DNA from: Sphingomonas sp. Y38-1Y
Lineage (GTDB): Bacteria; Pseudomonadota; Alphaproteobacteria; Sphingomonadales; Sphingomonadaceae
Reading direction: 5' to 3'
DNA: 64,000 nt
Assembly: GCF_032391395.1 (NCBI RefSeq)
Contig: NZ_CP135916.1
Span: forward strand, 2,511,001-2,575,000
Of the stretch, positions 52,566 through 60,920 are shown piece by piece. Positions within the stretch are counted from its first letter, which is position 1; each line of letters starts with the position of its first letter. Under the pieces are notes generated by a model. That model was not told the origin of the DNA, did no database searches, and saw only the letters and a program-made list of their open reading frames with translations. A program made the position numbers and the translations under genes.

Positions 52566-54400
52566 TGACGATCGTGATCCGCAAGATCGCCTTCTCGGGT
52601 CCGGGCATCGTCTCCGAACTCGACTTCGCCGATGGGCTCAACCTCGTCTACGGCGCTTCGAACACGGGCAAGTCCTTCGCCACCAAGGCGATTGACTACA
52701 TGCTGGGCGGCTCGCGGCTGCTGCCGGACATCAGCGAGCGACGCCCGTATGAGCGAGTCTGGCTAGGCCTGTCGACACCAGACGGCGACGAGATGCTGTC
52801 GCGCGCACTGGCTGGCGGGAACTTCGCCGTCCGCCCAGGCCTGGTCGTTCCGCAGGATGGTGCGGACGATGTCCGCGTCCTCGGCGCCAAGCACGATCAC
52901 ACTGACGACGCGAACCTATCGCAGTTCCTGTTGGGTCAGGTCGGTCTGCGCGGGAAGCGGATCGCGGTCGACGCGAACGGGAAGAAGCGGTCGCTCAGCT
53001 TCCGCGACATATCGCGCTTCTGCATCGTCGACGAGACGACAATCCAGAGCGAGGGTTCGCCCATACAGACCGGAAGCCCCGTGACCCAGACGGCGGAGCG
53101 CAGTGCCTACAAGCTGCTGCTGACTGGGATCGACGACAGCGCGATCGTCGAGGTGGTGGACAGCCGCACTTTCAAGTCATCCACCTCGGCACAGATCGAG
53201 ATGCTGGACGACATGCTCGCGGCCGTCGACTCGGAGATCGAGAACGGGTTCGCCGACGCTGGCGAACTGAAGGACCAGAACGACCGTCTTGAGGCGTCCT
53301 TTGCCGCTGCCCAGGCCGATCTCGACGCGGCGCAGGGCTCGATCCGGGAATTGCTCGAACGCAAGCGGCGTCTGGGGTTGGAGGTCTCTATGGCCACGGC
53401 CCGCCTCGACGACATCGACCTGAGCCTTGAGCGGTTCGCGCAGCTCGATTCGGTCTATGTGTCCGACATCCAGCGCCTTGAGGCGCTGGACGAGGCGGGA
53501 TTCCTGCTGACGCTTGGCGGCGGGCGGGACTGCCCCCTGTGCGGGGCTGCGCCCGACAGCCAGCATCATCATGAGGAGGTCGGCGACGTCGAGCGAGTGC
53601 GCGCCGCGGCAGCCGCCGAAGCCGCGAAGATCGTCAGGCAGCGCGCCGATCTGGCAAGCACCATGGCTCAACTGATCTCGGATCGACGAAGGCTTGTTGA
53701 CCATCTGCCTACCGTTCAGGGAAGCCTCCAGGAAACTGAGGCGCAGCTGGAGCGTCTGACGCCGGGCGCCACCGAGGCGCGGCGCGCCATCTCCGAGATC
53801 ATGGAGGTCCGGGATCAAGTCAGGCGCGGCCTAGCGCTGATCGATCAGCGGACGTCGCTTCTGGAACGTCGCGCCGAGATCGCGGCACGCAGGCCCGCTG
53901 CTAAGGCGGATCGTCCGCGGATCGGCGTCGATGGTCCCACGGCGCACGAGTTCGCCCAGGTAGTGAGCCAGGTCCTCACCGCGTGGAACTTCCCAGGCGA
54001 GCGCCATGTGTCGTTCGATGAGCCCAGCTACGATCTGCGTATCGACGGGAAGCTGCGCGGTCATAACGGCAAGGGCGTCCGTGCCATCACGCACGCCGCG
54101 TTCAAGGTCGCGTTGCTGATATTCTGCAAGGACCGCGGACTGCCGCATCCCGGCTTCCTGGTGCTCGATACGCCGCTGCTCACCTACCGCGATCCGATCG
54201 GCGACGACGCGTTGACGGAGGACGAGCGTGCGCTGGTCGCCTCGTCGCTGAAGCAGCACTTCTTCAGCCATCTCGCGTCGTTGAAGGACGTGGGTCAGTT
54301 CATCGTCGTCGAGAACGTGGATCCGCCGGCTGGCCTTGAAGCGGACGCTAACGTCATCGTGTTCCGAGGTGGGTCGAGCGGACGCGCGGGCCTGCTCTAG
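52565..54400 (+). CDS. ABC-3C system SMC/Rad50-like ATPase
   Basis: This 611-residue ATPase has a Rad50/SMC type N-terminus: KIAFSGPGIVSELDFADGLN, with Walker A YGASNTGKSFATK near residue 33. Coiled-coil stretches follow (about 215-310 and 340-460), joined by a zinc-hook-like CPLCGAAPDSQHHHEE with a CxxC near residue 322. FLVLDTPLLTYRDP near residue 540 is the Walker B region. Such ATPases sense invading DNA or damage in defence systems. The gene is convergent with arsH and ends nine bases from it. Confidence 0.85.
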   Translation: MTIVIRKIAFSGPGIVSELDFADGLNLVYGASNTGKSFATKAIDYMLGGSRLLPDISERRPYERVWLGLSTPDGDEMLSRALAGGNFAVRPGLVVPQDGADDVRVLGAKHDHTDDANLSQFLLGQVGLRGKRIAVDANGKKRSLSFRDISRFCIVDETTIQSEGSPIQTGSPVTQTAERSAYKLLLTGIDDSAIVEVVDSRTFKSSTSAQIEMLDDMLAAVDSEIENGFADAGELKDQNDRLEASFAAAQADLDAAQGSIRELLERKRRLGLEVSMATARLDDIDLSLERFAQLDSVYVSDIQRLEALDEAGFLLTLGGGRDCPLCGAAPDSQHHHEEVGDVERVRAAAAAEAAKIVRQRADLASTMAQLISDRRRLVDHLPTVQGSLQETEAQLERLTPGATEARRAISEIMEVRDQVRRGLALIDQRTSLLERRAEIAARRPAAKADRPRIGVDGPTAHEFAQVVSQVLTAWNFPGERHVSFDEPSYDLRIDGKLRGHNGKGVRAITHAAFKVALLIFCKDRGLPHPGFLVLDTPLLTYRDPIGDDALTEDERALVASSLKQHFFSHLASLKDVGQFIVVENVDPPAGLEADANVIVFRGGSSGRAGLL

Positions 54401-54409
54401 CAGTGCTTG

Positions 54410-55168
54410 CTACAAGACCGCCCGGGGTTCGGCGGCGATCGCCACCGCCGAGTGATCCTCGGCCTCGACGCGCCGGCCCGCCGACTTCCGCTCCGAATAT
54501 CGGTCGACGAGCTGGGCCGAATGGGGCCGCATGAGGACGGTGAACCGCACCAGCTCCTCCATCACGTCGACGATGCGGTCGTAGTAGCTGGATGGCCGCA
54601 TGCGCCCGGCCTCGTCGAACTCCTTGTAGGCCATGGCGACCGACGACTGGTTGGGGATCGTGAACATCCGCATCCACCGCCCGAGCAGGCGGAGCGTGTT
54701 GACGGCGTTGAACGACTGCGAGCCGCCTGAGACCTGCATGACCGCGAGCGTGCGGCCCTGCGTCGGGCGCATGCCCTTCATCTCCAGCGGCAGGTGGTCG
54801 ATCTGCGCCTTCATGATCCCGGTGATCTGGCCGTGGCGCTCGGGGCTGCACCACACCATGCCCTCGGACCAGAACGCATGCTCGCGCAGCTCGTGCACGG
54901 CTGGGTGATCGTCGCCCTCCGCCTGATCGGGCAGAGGAAGGTCGAACGGGTCGAAGATGCGGGTCTCCGCGCCGAACAGTTGCAGAAGGCGGGCGGCTTC
55001 CTCGACTGCGAGCCGTGAGAAGGACCGCTCGCGCAGCGAGCCGTAGAGCAGCAGGATGCGGGGCGGCGGCATGTCGTCGCCAAGGCCTTGCGCCGGGTGG
55101 CGGAGGACATACTCCTGATCGAGGGCAGGCAGCAGGTCCGCGTCTGACAGTCGGCGCAGCCGGTTCAT
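54410..55168 (-). CDS. arsH: Organoarsenical oxidase ArsH
   Basis: This 252-residue flavoprotein of the NADPH-dependent FMN reductase fold oxidises trivalent methyl- and aryl-arsenicals. [22 protein letters not shown] is the FMN-phosphate loop; [20 protein letters not shown] and [16 protein letters not shown] are ArsH signatures. It is the last gene of the ars operon and its ATG overlaps the stop codon of the arsN-like gene (ATGA). Confidence 0.94.
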   Translation of the reverse strand: MNRLRRLSDADLLPALDQEYVLRHPAQGLGDDMPPPRILLLYGSLRERSFSRLAVEEAARLLQLFGAETRIFDPFDLPLPDQAEGDDHPAVHELREHAFWSEGMVWCSPERHGQITGIMKAQIDHLPLEMKGMRPTQGRTLAVMQVSGGSQSFNAVNTLRLLGRWMRMFTIPNQSSVAMAYKEFDEAGRMRPSSYYDRIVDVMEELVRFTVLMRPHSAQLVDRYSERKSAGRRVEAEDHSAVAIAAEPRAVL

Positions 55169-55602
55169 GCGAGATCCTTGACGAGATACGTGGCACTTGC
55201 CGGGCAGAGCGACGCGAACTGGGCGCTTGACGCGATCGCCGGCGGTGCCTGGCCGCGATCCGCATCGATGTAGCCGAGGCTGCGGAAGAACGGTGCGGCG
55301 CCCGTTGTCAGCAGGTGGAGGCGCTCGACCGCGTCTTCGCAGACCTGCTCCAGGCGCCGAACGAGTTCGCGCCCATGACCCTGGCCTCTGCGGCTCCGCA
55401 TCACCACCAGCGACCTGAGCAGCCGGTCGGGACCTTCTCCCTCCAACCCCACGTAGCCGATGGGACCATCATCGTCGGAAAGACGGAAGAACAGTCTGCC
55501 GGCCTGGTCGAGGTCATCGACGGGAAGGCCGGCAACCTCCAACTGGAGGCGCAGGACGTCGCGGCCGCCGGGCGGAACGTCGGTGAACACCATGCCTGTC
55601 AT
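55165..55602 (-). CDS. ArsN-type GNAT acetyltransferase
   Basis: This 145-residue protein has a GNAT fold with the acetyl-CoA loop [19 protein letters not shown] and the C-terminal [13 protein letters not shown] segment. Its place between acr3 and arsH fits the arsenic-linked acetyltransferase group (ArsN2-like). ArsN1 enzymes detoxify arsinothricin; whether this one does is not known. ATG codons at 55602 and 55593 are both possible. It overlaps both neighbours by four bases. Confidence 0.8.
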   Translation of the reverse strand: MTGMVFTDVPPGGRDVLRLQLEVAGLPVDDLDQAGRLFFRLSDDDGPIGYVGLEGEGPDRLLRSLVVMRSRRGQGHGRELVRRLEQVCEDAVERLHLLTTGAAPFFRSLGYIDADRGQAPPAIASSAQFASLCPASATYLVKDLA

Positions 55603-56666
55603 GCGTGCGCACCGGACTCGTACCATCCGCGTGTCCGCTTCACGATCGACACCACCGAGAGCATCACGGGCACCTCCACCAGCACGCCCACGACTGTGGC
55701 CAGCGCGGCGCCGCTGTTCAGGCCGAAGAGGCTGATCGCCGCCGCAACCGCGAGCTCGAAGAAGTTGGACGCGCCGATCAACGCGGCGGGTGCGGCAACG
55801 CACCAGGCGACCCCGAACCGGCGGGACAGCCAATAGGCGAGGCCGGCGTTGAGGTAGACTTGGATCAGGATGGGCACGGCGAGCAGCGCGATCACGGCGG
55901 GTTGCGCCAGGATCTGCTCGCCCTGGAAGCCGAACAGCAGCACCAGGGTTGTGAGCAGGGCGAGAAGCGAAACCGGACCAAGCCGCGCGAGCGCTCGATC
56001 CAGGGATTCCTGGCCACCGCTGGTCAGCACGGCGCGTCGGACGATCTGCGCCACGACCACCGGCACGACGATGTAGAGCGCGACGGAGATGAGCAGCGTG
56101 TCCCAAGGGACGGTGATCGCGGCGACGCCGAGCAGCAGCGACACCAGCGGCGCGAACAGGAACACCATCAGGATGTCGTTCAGCGCGACCTGGCTAAGCG
56201 TGTAGGTGGGCTCACCGTCGCACAGGTTCGACCAGACGAAGACCATCGCCGTGCACGGCGCGGCGGCGAGCAGTATAAGGCCGGCGATGTAGGATGGACC
56301 TTGCCCCGCCGGCAGCAGGTCGGCGAACAGCCATCCGATGAAGAAGGCGCCCAGCGCCGCCATGCTGAACGGCTTGACGGCCCAATTGATGAAAAGGGTG
56401 ACGCCGACGCCGCGCCAGTGCTGGCGCACCGACCCGAGCGAGCCGAAGTCGATCTTGAGCAGCATGGGAATGATCATCAGCCAGATGAGCACGGCGACGA
56501 CGAGGTTCACCCGCGCGACTTCGGCAGCGGCGATCGCCGCGAAGGCGCCGGGCAGCAGATGCCCGAGGCCGATGCCGGCCACGATGCAGAGCGCCACCCA
56601 GAGCGTCAGGTATCGCTCGAATGTGCTCATGCCGGGCTGTTGAACCTCTGAAGCCAGCGACGTCAT
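55599..56666 (-). CDS. acr3: Arsenite efflux permease, ACR3 family
   Basis: This 355-residue inner-membrane transporter exports arsenite. It has about ten helices. AAAPCTAMVFVWSNLCDGEP contains the essential cysteine, and IGASNFFELAVAAAI is the other family signature. Its start shares a base with the arsC stop codon. Length is normal. Confidence 0.95.
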   Translation of the reverse strand: MTSLASEVQQPGMSTFERYLTLWVALCIVAGIGLGHLLPGAFAAIAAAEVARVNLVVAVLIWLMIIPMLLKIDFGSLGSVRQHWRGVGVTLFINWAVKPFSMAALGAFFIGWLFADLLPAGQGPSYIAGLILLAAAPCTAMVFVWSNLCDGEPTYTLSQVALNDILMVFLFAPLVSLLLGVAAITVPWDTLLISVALYIVVPVVVAQIVRRAVLTSGGQESLDRALARLGPVSLLALLTTLVLLFGFQGEQILAQPAVIALLAVPILIQVYLNAGLAYWLSRRFGVAWCVAAPAALIGASNFFELAVAAAISLFGLNSGAALATVVGVLVEVPVMLSVVSIVKRTRGWYESGAHA

Positions 56667-57091
56667 CAGGCGACGCGCTGGCCGGCGGAGTCGACGACCT
56701 GCTCGCCGTCCTCCTTCGCGAAGGCGCCCCGCTGCGGCTCGGGCAGAAGGTCTAGCACGGCTTCGGACGGCCGACAGAGACGAACGCCGAGCGGCGTGAC
56801 GACGAGCGGCCGGTTGATCAGCACGGGGTGCTCCATCATGGCGTCGATCAGCTCCTCGTCGCTGATGCTCTCATCGCCCAGGCCGAGTTCGGCATAGGGG
56901 GTGCCCTTCTCGCGCAGCAGCTGACGCGGCGTCAGGCCGGCGCGGCCGATCAGGTCAACGAGCAGCGCGCGGGCAGGCGGTGTCTTCAGATACTCGACGA
57001 CATGCGGCTCGATGCCGGCGTTTCGGATCATGGCGAGCGTGTTGCGGGACGTGCCGCAGTCGGGGTTGTGGTAGATGACGACGTCGGTCAC
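56666..57091 (-). CDS. arsC: Arsenate reductase, glutaredoxin-coupled
   Basis: This 141-residue enzyme reduces arsenate to arsenite. IYHNPDCGTSRNTLAMI holds the catalytic cysteine near residue 12 and the nearby arginine; HPVLINRPLVVTPLGVRLCRP is the typical C-terminal block with the substrate arginines. Spacing to arsR is 13 bases. Confidence 0.95.
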   Translation of the reverse strand: MTDVVIYHNPDCGTSRNTLAMIRNAGIEPHVVEYLKTPPARALLVDLIGRAGLTPRQLLREKGTPYAELGLGDESISDEELIDAMMEHPVLINRPLVVTPLGVRLCRPSEAVLDLLPEPQRGAFAKEDGEQVVDSAGQRVA

Positions 57092-57104
57092 GCGGATCTC
57101 CAGG

Positions 57105-57434
57105 TCAGCAGCAGGCGAGTTCGGTAAGGAGCGGCTCGCACAGTTCGGCTCGCCCCTGGCAGCAGTCCTTGGCGAGAAAGAGCATCAGCGCGCGCAGCGC
57201 GGCGATGTCGGCGCGCTGGACGAAGTTGCGCCCGCGCTTCTCGGATGTGACGAGGCCTGCCTTGGCGAGAACCGCGAGGTGGGTCGAAAAGGTGCTTTGC
57301 GTCAGTCCGGTGCGTGTCACCAGCTGGCCGGTCGTCAGGCCATCCGGCTCATGCGCGACGAGAATCCTGAATGCCTCAAGCCGTGTCGGGTGGGCCAGCG
57401 CGGCTAAAGCAGCGAGGGCTTCATGATTGGTCAT
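57105..57434 (-). CDS. arsR: ArsR-family arsenic repressor
   Basis: This 109-residue winged-HTH repressor begins MTNHEALAALAALAHPTRLE, has the recognition region LTQSTFSTHLAVLAKAGLV, and cysteines in the C-terminal part (AKDCCQGRAELCEP and a terminal ACC) that fit the arsenite site of the proteobacterial ArsR type with C-terminal cysteines. It heads the arsRC-acr3-arsN-arsH operon and should bind the palindrome just before its start codon. Confidence 0.93.
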   Translation of the reverse strand: MTNHEALAALAALAHPTRLEAFRILVAHEPDGLTTGQLVTRTGLTQSTFSTHLAVLAKAGLVTSEKRGRNFVQRADIAALRALMLFLAKDCCQGRAELCEPLLTELACC

Positions 57435-57435
57435 T

Positions 57436-57453
57436 CATCGGGATTACCCGATG
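57436..57453. promoter_or_regulatory. ArsR operator palindrome
   Basis: CATCGGGATTACCCGATG is a perfect 7-base inverted repeat around ATTA, one base upstream of the arsR start codon. A TATCAT-type -10 (complement of 57451-57456) overlaps it. The leader would be very short, perhaps about ten bases. Confidence 0.75.
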
Positions 57454-57779
57454 ATACTGCTCTGATCAAGAAGGATCGGTTTTCACCGATTGATCACTGC
57501 GCCTGCTCCTCTACACGCCGCGCGAACGAGCGGCCGTGAGCCGACCGTCAGCCTTATCGCGCCCGCAGTCCTTCTTGCGGCGCAATACTGGAAGCTGCTC
57601 GATGACCAGCATCGGGGAGGCGCTGGAACGGGTGGCGAAGGTGCTGGAGGGTAGCGGGGCGAGCCAGACCAACGCATGGCCGAACACCCGGTGATGGAAC
57701 CTGTCGCGAACGCCTGCGAGCAGCCGGCCCTTCCTCCCACCTAGATGCGGCGGTGCGTCGCCGCCGTGAGCGGCTAGGT
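57454..57779. other. Gap between two arsR genes, no supported gene
   Basis: These 326 bases hold no reading frame I can support. Minus-strand ORFs (for example 57511-57783) show no family pattern. A 30-codon plus-strand ORF at 57601-57693 (MTSIGEALERVAKVLEGSGA...) has an amphipathic look and could be a gene remnant. The promoter of arsR must be at the left side. Confidence 0.5.
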
Positions 57780-58151
57780 TCACGCCGAGGCGGATGGTCG
57801 AGACTTCGCCAGCTTCGGTTTTCGGCAGGCGTTGAGGTCTCCTTCGAGATCGTCGCAGATGGCCGCGCAGCCATCGCAGCAGTCCTTGATGAGGAAGACG
57901 GTGAGCTGCCTGATCGCGTCAGGCAGCGCCCGGTAGAAGATGTTGCGTCCGGCTCGCCGGGACGTCGCCAGCCCGGCGTGCGACAGGATCGTCAGGTGGC
58001 TGCTCATCGTGTTTGACGGGGTGCCGGTCCGCTCGGCGAGGTCGCCGGCGGTCATCCCTTCCTCCCCTGCCCGCGCCAGCAGCGAGAACACGGCTAGCCG
58101 GGTCGGTTGGGCCAGCGCGCTCATTACGGTGATCGCCTTCATCTTTTCCAT
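57780..58151 (-). CDS. Second ArsR-family regulator
   Basis: This 123-residue winged-HTH protein (KAITVMSALAQPTRLAVFSLL; TPSNTMSSHLTILSHAGLA) resembles the first ArsR, with cysteines in IKDCCDGCAAICDDL that fit a C-terminal metalloid site. It faces the same direction as the ars operon but is separated by 345 bases. It could sense arsenite or antimonite separately. The next operator-like palindrome is at 58243-58260. Confidence 0.9.
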   Translation of the reverse strand: MEKMKAITVMSALAQPTRLAVFSLLARAGEEGMTAGDLAERTGTPSNTMSSHLTILSHAGLATSRRAGRNIFYRALPDAIRQLTVFLIKDCCDGCAAICDDLEGDLNACRKPKLAKSRPSASA

Positions 58152-58242
58152 TCCTCCAGACTAGACGAACCATCGTCAGCCGCAACGCCCGATGCTTGGC
58201 CGCCTCGAGGTGTGATTCAGATCGGGACAGCACAGCCGCATA

Positions 58243-58260
58243 TTTCGATATATCTCGAAA
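58243..58260. promoter_or_regulatory. Palindrome upstream of second arsR
   Basis: TTTCGA (58243-58248) and TCGAAA (58255-58260) are separated by TATATC. It is an ArsR-like operator candidate 92 bases upstream of the second arsR start. Confidence 0.4.
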
Positions 58261-58275
58261 GGTTGAACTGTTATG

Positions 58276-58296
58276 ACCCTGTAGTTACTTCAGGGT
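58276..58296. promoter_or_regulatory. Orphan MerR-type operator
   Basis: ACCCT (58276-58280) and AGGGT (58292-58296) flank GTAGTTACTTC. The sequence is close to the operator of the czc operon (ACCCTGTAGCAACTATAG on the plus strand near 50550). No merR gene is adjacent and the -35 on either strand is poor, so this is probably a relic of a lost metal module. Confidence 0.45.
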
Positions 58297-58357
58297 TGCG
58301 CAGGTCCCGCCGCCGGGCCGCGTCCCGGTGCAGCAGCTGGCGGCATGGAGATGACGA

Positions 58358-59083
58358 ATGGAAGCGACATTCACGGGCCGTGGTTACCGCGCCGCCGTCC
58401 CCGCCGCGCCCTTCTCCTATGAGGACCCGCTCGACCCCGACTCCCCCGCAGACATCGCAACCCGCACGACGCGGCGCGCGCTAATCCGGCTGGCGCTCGT
58501 GGCGGCCGAGACCGGGGCACGGTTCCAGCGTGATGGCGTCGCCCACGACCCGATGAGCTGGCTCCTGGCACCTCGTGCCCTGTTCCACGGGGCAAGCGCG
58601 ATCGATGCGTGCCTGCACCGGGAGGGCTGTCTGCGCGGCCTGCTCGTGCACGCACTGTCGCTCGGGCTCGACGCCGACCCACACGCGGTGGATGCCCTCG
58701 CTCCCGCCGATGATTGCGGCGCGAGGCGCCCGCAAATGCCGGACGACGACGATGCCGGCGATAGCGGCGAGGATGGGGACAAGGCCAGTGTGGCGCGGCT
58801 GTTCACCGCCACGGTGGTGGCGAACCGCGGTGCGGAGACGGTGCAGGCGTTCCACGCGTCGATCGCCACCGGCGAGGCCGAGGTGGCTGAGCGCCTGCAC
58901 CAGCGCCTGGGCCCTGACGCCATCGAAGCGCGCATCGCCGCAGGCTTCGACGCCACCGATCCGCTCGTCGAGGCGCTGCTGTCGCCGGCGATCAGCGACA
59001 CGCTGACGCTGATCGCCGCCGATCCGATCTCGCCGCTCGCCGCCGGCCTCGACCTCAACGTCGAGCAGCGGTTCGTCGGCTGA
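58358..59083 (+). CDS. Hypothetical cargo protein, first of a four-gene set
   Basis: I do not recognise this 241-residue protein. It starts MEATFTGRGYRAAVPAAPFS after a GGAG ribosome binding site. A helical N-terminal part with two cysteines (DACLHREGCLRGLL) is followed by an acidic linker (PDDDDAGDSGEDGDKAS, near residue 130) and a second helical part. No membrane segment is seen. Its stop codon overlaps an ATG of the next gene. Such genes are common on alphaproteobacterial plasmids and islands in my memory, but I cannot give a function. Confidence 0.65.
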   Translation: MEATFTGRGYRAAVPAAPFSYEDPLDPDSPADIATRTTRRALIRLALVAAETGARFQRDGVAHDPMSWLLAPRALFHGASAIDACLHREGCLRGLLVHALSLGLDADPHAVDALAPADDCGARRPQMPDDDDAGDSGEDGDKASVARLFTATVVANRGAETVQAFHASIATGEAEVAERLHQRLGPDAIEARIAAGFDATDPLVEALLSPAISDTLTLIAADPISPLAAGLDLNVEQRFVG

Positions 59084-59124
59084 TGCTCCCGGGCACCGCA
59101 AAGACCAGCGAAGGGGAGCTCCGC

Positions 59125-60030
59125 ATGCTGAAGCAGCATTCAGACGCCGAACTTGATGTGGCCGGCGAGTTTCGCCTGCTTCGCCGTCTCGATGTGCGTG
59201 AGGGCGAGACTGGCGTCGGCGGTCGCGTCAACACCACGATCGGCGTGGTCGTCGACGTCGAGACCAGCGGCCTCGGCGCTGACGACGTCATTGTCGAGCT
59301 CGCGCTGCGCCGGTTTCGGTGCGACCCCGATGGGCTGATCGTGAAGATCGATCGCAGCTACTCGTGGCTCGAGGATCCCGGTCGCGAGCTGCCCGCGGAC
59401 ATCGTCAGGCTGACCGGCATCACCGACGCCGATCTCGCCGGCCAGGCGATCGACGACGACGCGGTGGTGCGCCTGCTCTCTTCGGCCGACTTCGTCTGCG
59501 CGCATAATGCCGCCTTCGATCGCGGTCACATCGAGCGCCGCCTGCCCGCGGCCGCCGGCCTGAACTGGGCGTGCTCATGCGCGGACATCGATTGGCGAGC
59601 GAGCGGATTCGATGGTCGCTCGCTTGGCTGGCTGCTCGCGCAGGCCGGGTTCTTCCACGGAGCGCACCGCGCCCGCGACGACGTCGACGCGGTCATTGCC
59701 CTGCTGGCGCACCAGCTGCCAAGCGGGGGGACAGCGCTGTCTGAGATGCTGGCCACCGCCCGTTCGCCCAGCTGGCGCTTCCGGGCCATCGGCGCCGCCT
59801 TCGAGCTGAAGGACGTGCTGCGGGGGCGTGGTTACCGCTGGGACGGCGAGCGAGAGCCGAAGTGCTGGTGGCGCGACGTGCCGGACGCGCGCCGCACCGA
59901 AGAGGAGTGGTGGCTGGCGGGCCACATCTACTCGGTTGACGCGAGGCCGAAGGCGCTCGGCCCGATGATCGAGAAGGTGACGTGGCGCGAGCGGTATGCG
60001 CCCGCCCCCCGCCCCGCCGGACGGCCCTGA
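59125..60030 (+). CDS. DnaQ-like 3'-5' exonuclease domain protein
   Basis: This 301-residue protein has a DEDDh exonuclease domain (about residues 35-210): VVDVETSGLGADDVIVELAL gives the first D and E, AHNAAFDRGHIERRL the second D, and HRARDDVDAVIALL the histidine and last D. The C-terminal 90 residues (FELKDVLRGRGYRWDGEREP, EEEWWLAGHIYS) look like a separate small domain, possibly for binding DNA or a partner. I chose the ATG at 59125 because AGGGGAG lies six bases upstream; 59083 would overlap the previous gene. It resembles DNA polymerase III epsilon but is not the core proofreader. Confidence 0.8.
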   Translation: MLKQHSDAELDVAGEFRLLRRLDVREGETGVGGRVNTTIGVVVDVETSGLGADDVIVELALRRFRCDPDGLIVKIDRSYSWLEDPGRELPADIVRLTGITDADLAGQAIDDDAVVRLLSSADFVCAHNAAFDRGHIERRLPAAAGLNWACSCADIDWRASGFDGRSLGWLLAQAGFFHGAHRARDDVDAVIALLAHQLPSGGTALSEMLATARSPSWRFRAIGAAFELKDVLRGRGYRWDGEREPKCWWRDVPDARRTEEEWWLAGHIYSVDARPKALGPMIEKVTWRERYAPAPRPAGRP

Positions 60031-60072
60031 CATCACGCACAACCCCGAGACCCAACTTCGAAGGAGAAGACG

Positions 60073-60918
60073 ATGGCAAGGAAGCCGAGCAAGTCGAAGT
60101 CGATCGTGCCCAGCCGCGGGCGGAAGGCGACGGCAGCGAAACCCGAGAGCATCGGCACGGGCACGGCGCTCGCGCCGATCCTCGGTTCTGAGCGGGCGGT
60201 CACGAAGCTGCCGGGGACCGGCGGCTCCATCGCCCGCGAAGAGGGAACCGTGCTCGTCACGGGCCGCGCCTATGCCACTCGCGACCGGACGGTTCTCGCG
60301 GACGAGATCTTCTACGTGCACGGCGCGAAGCCCAGCGGCGATGGCCCGTGGCTCGGCGAGGCCGACAAGGTGGCATGGCGGGACGAGGCAAGCGGCTACG
60401 ACTGCATCATGCTGCGCGACACCGATGGCGCCTTCCTGTCGGGCTTTGTGGGCGTCCCGGGCGATCACCCGCTTTGGGGTTGGGACCATGAGGCCATCTC
60501 GCCCGAACTCGGCATCGAGGTGCATGGCGGCCTGACCTATTCGGAGATCTGCCAGGATGGCCCGAGTCCCCAGCGGCGTATCGTGGCGGAGGCGCGGCGG
60601 ATCTGCCACGTGTCGCTGGAGCCTCTGCGGTATGAGCCGCTGAAGCACGCGACCGACTACCGGGCGGCCGATGCGCATGCGTGGTGGTTCGGTTTCAGCT
60701 GCAACCACCTCTACGATGTCGTTCCAGGCAGCCGCACTCACGGCAATCGCTTCATGGCGGCCGAGACCAGCGCCGAGTACCGCGACGACGCCTACGTCGT
60801 CCGCGAGGTAGTCAACCTCGCCGCCCAGCTGCGCGCGATTGCCGATGGCGAGCCGGTGCCCCCGCGCGAGGGGCCCCCGCTTCCCGCGATCGGCCTTGAT
60901 CCCCAGAGGGGCGGCTGA
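60073..60918 (+). CDS. Hypothetical cargo protein, third of the set
   Basis: This 281-residue protein starts MARKPSKSKSIVPSRGRKAT after AAGGAG. The basic tail is followed by one or two soluble domains with conserved-looking aromatic blocks (GVPGDHPLWGWDHEAI; ADAHAWWFGFSCNHLYDVVPG). HEAI and the SCNHLYD segment could be part of a metal or nucleotide site, but I know no family. It is spaced 42 bases from the exonuclease gene and two bases before the next gene's start, so they are co-transcribed. Confidence 0.65.
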   Translation: MARKPSKSKSIVPSRGRKATAAKPESIGTGTALAPILGSERAVTKLPGTGGSIAREEGTVLVTGRAYATRDRTVLADEIFYVHGAKPSGDGPWLGEADKVAWRDEASGYDCIMLRDTDGAFLSGFVGVPGDHPLWGWDHEAISPELGIEVHGGLTYSEICQDGPSPQRRIVAEARRICHVSLEPLRYEPLKHATDYRAADAHAWWFGFSCNHLYDVVPGSRTHGNRFMAAETSAEYRDDAYVVREVVNLAAQLRAIADGEPVPPREGPPLPAIGLDPQRGG

Positions 60919-60920
60919 GC

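Noticed and set aside
51070..54400. Nuclease plus ATPase genes as TnsA and TnsC of the transposon
   Set aside because: The ATPase is a coiled-coil SMC/Rad50-type protein with a CxxC hook, not an AAA+ TnsC; the nuclease has an Mrr-like core and an ABC-3C C-terminal domain; no DDE transposase lies between them.
57601..57693. 30-codon plus-strand ORF as a small protein gene
   Set aside because: No clear ribosome binding site or conserved context; kept only as a note in the gap entry.
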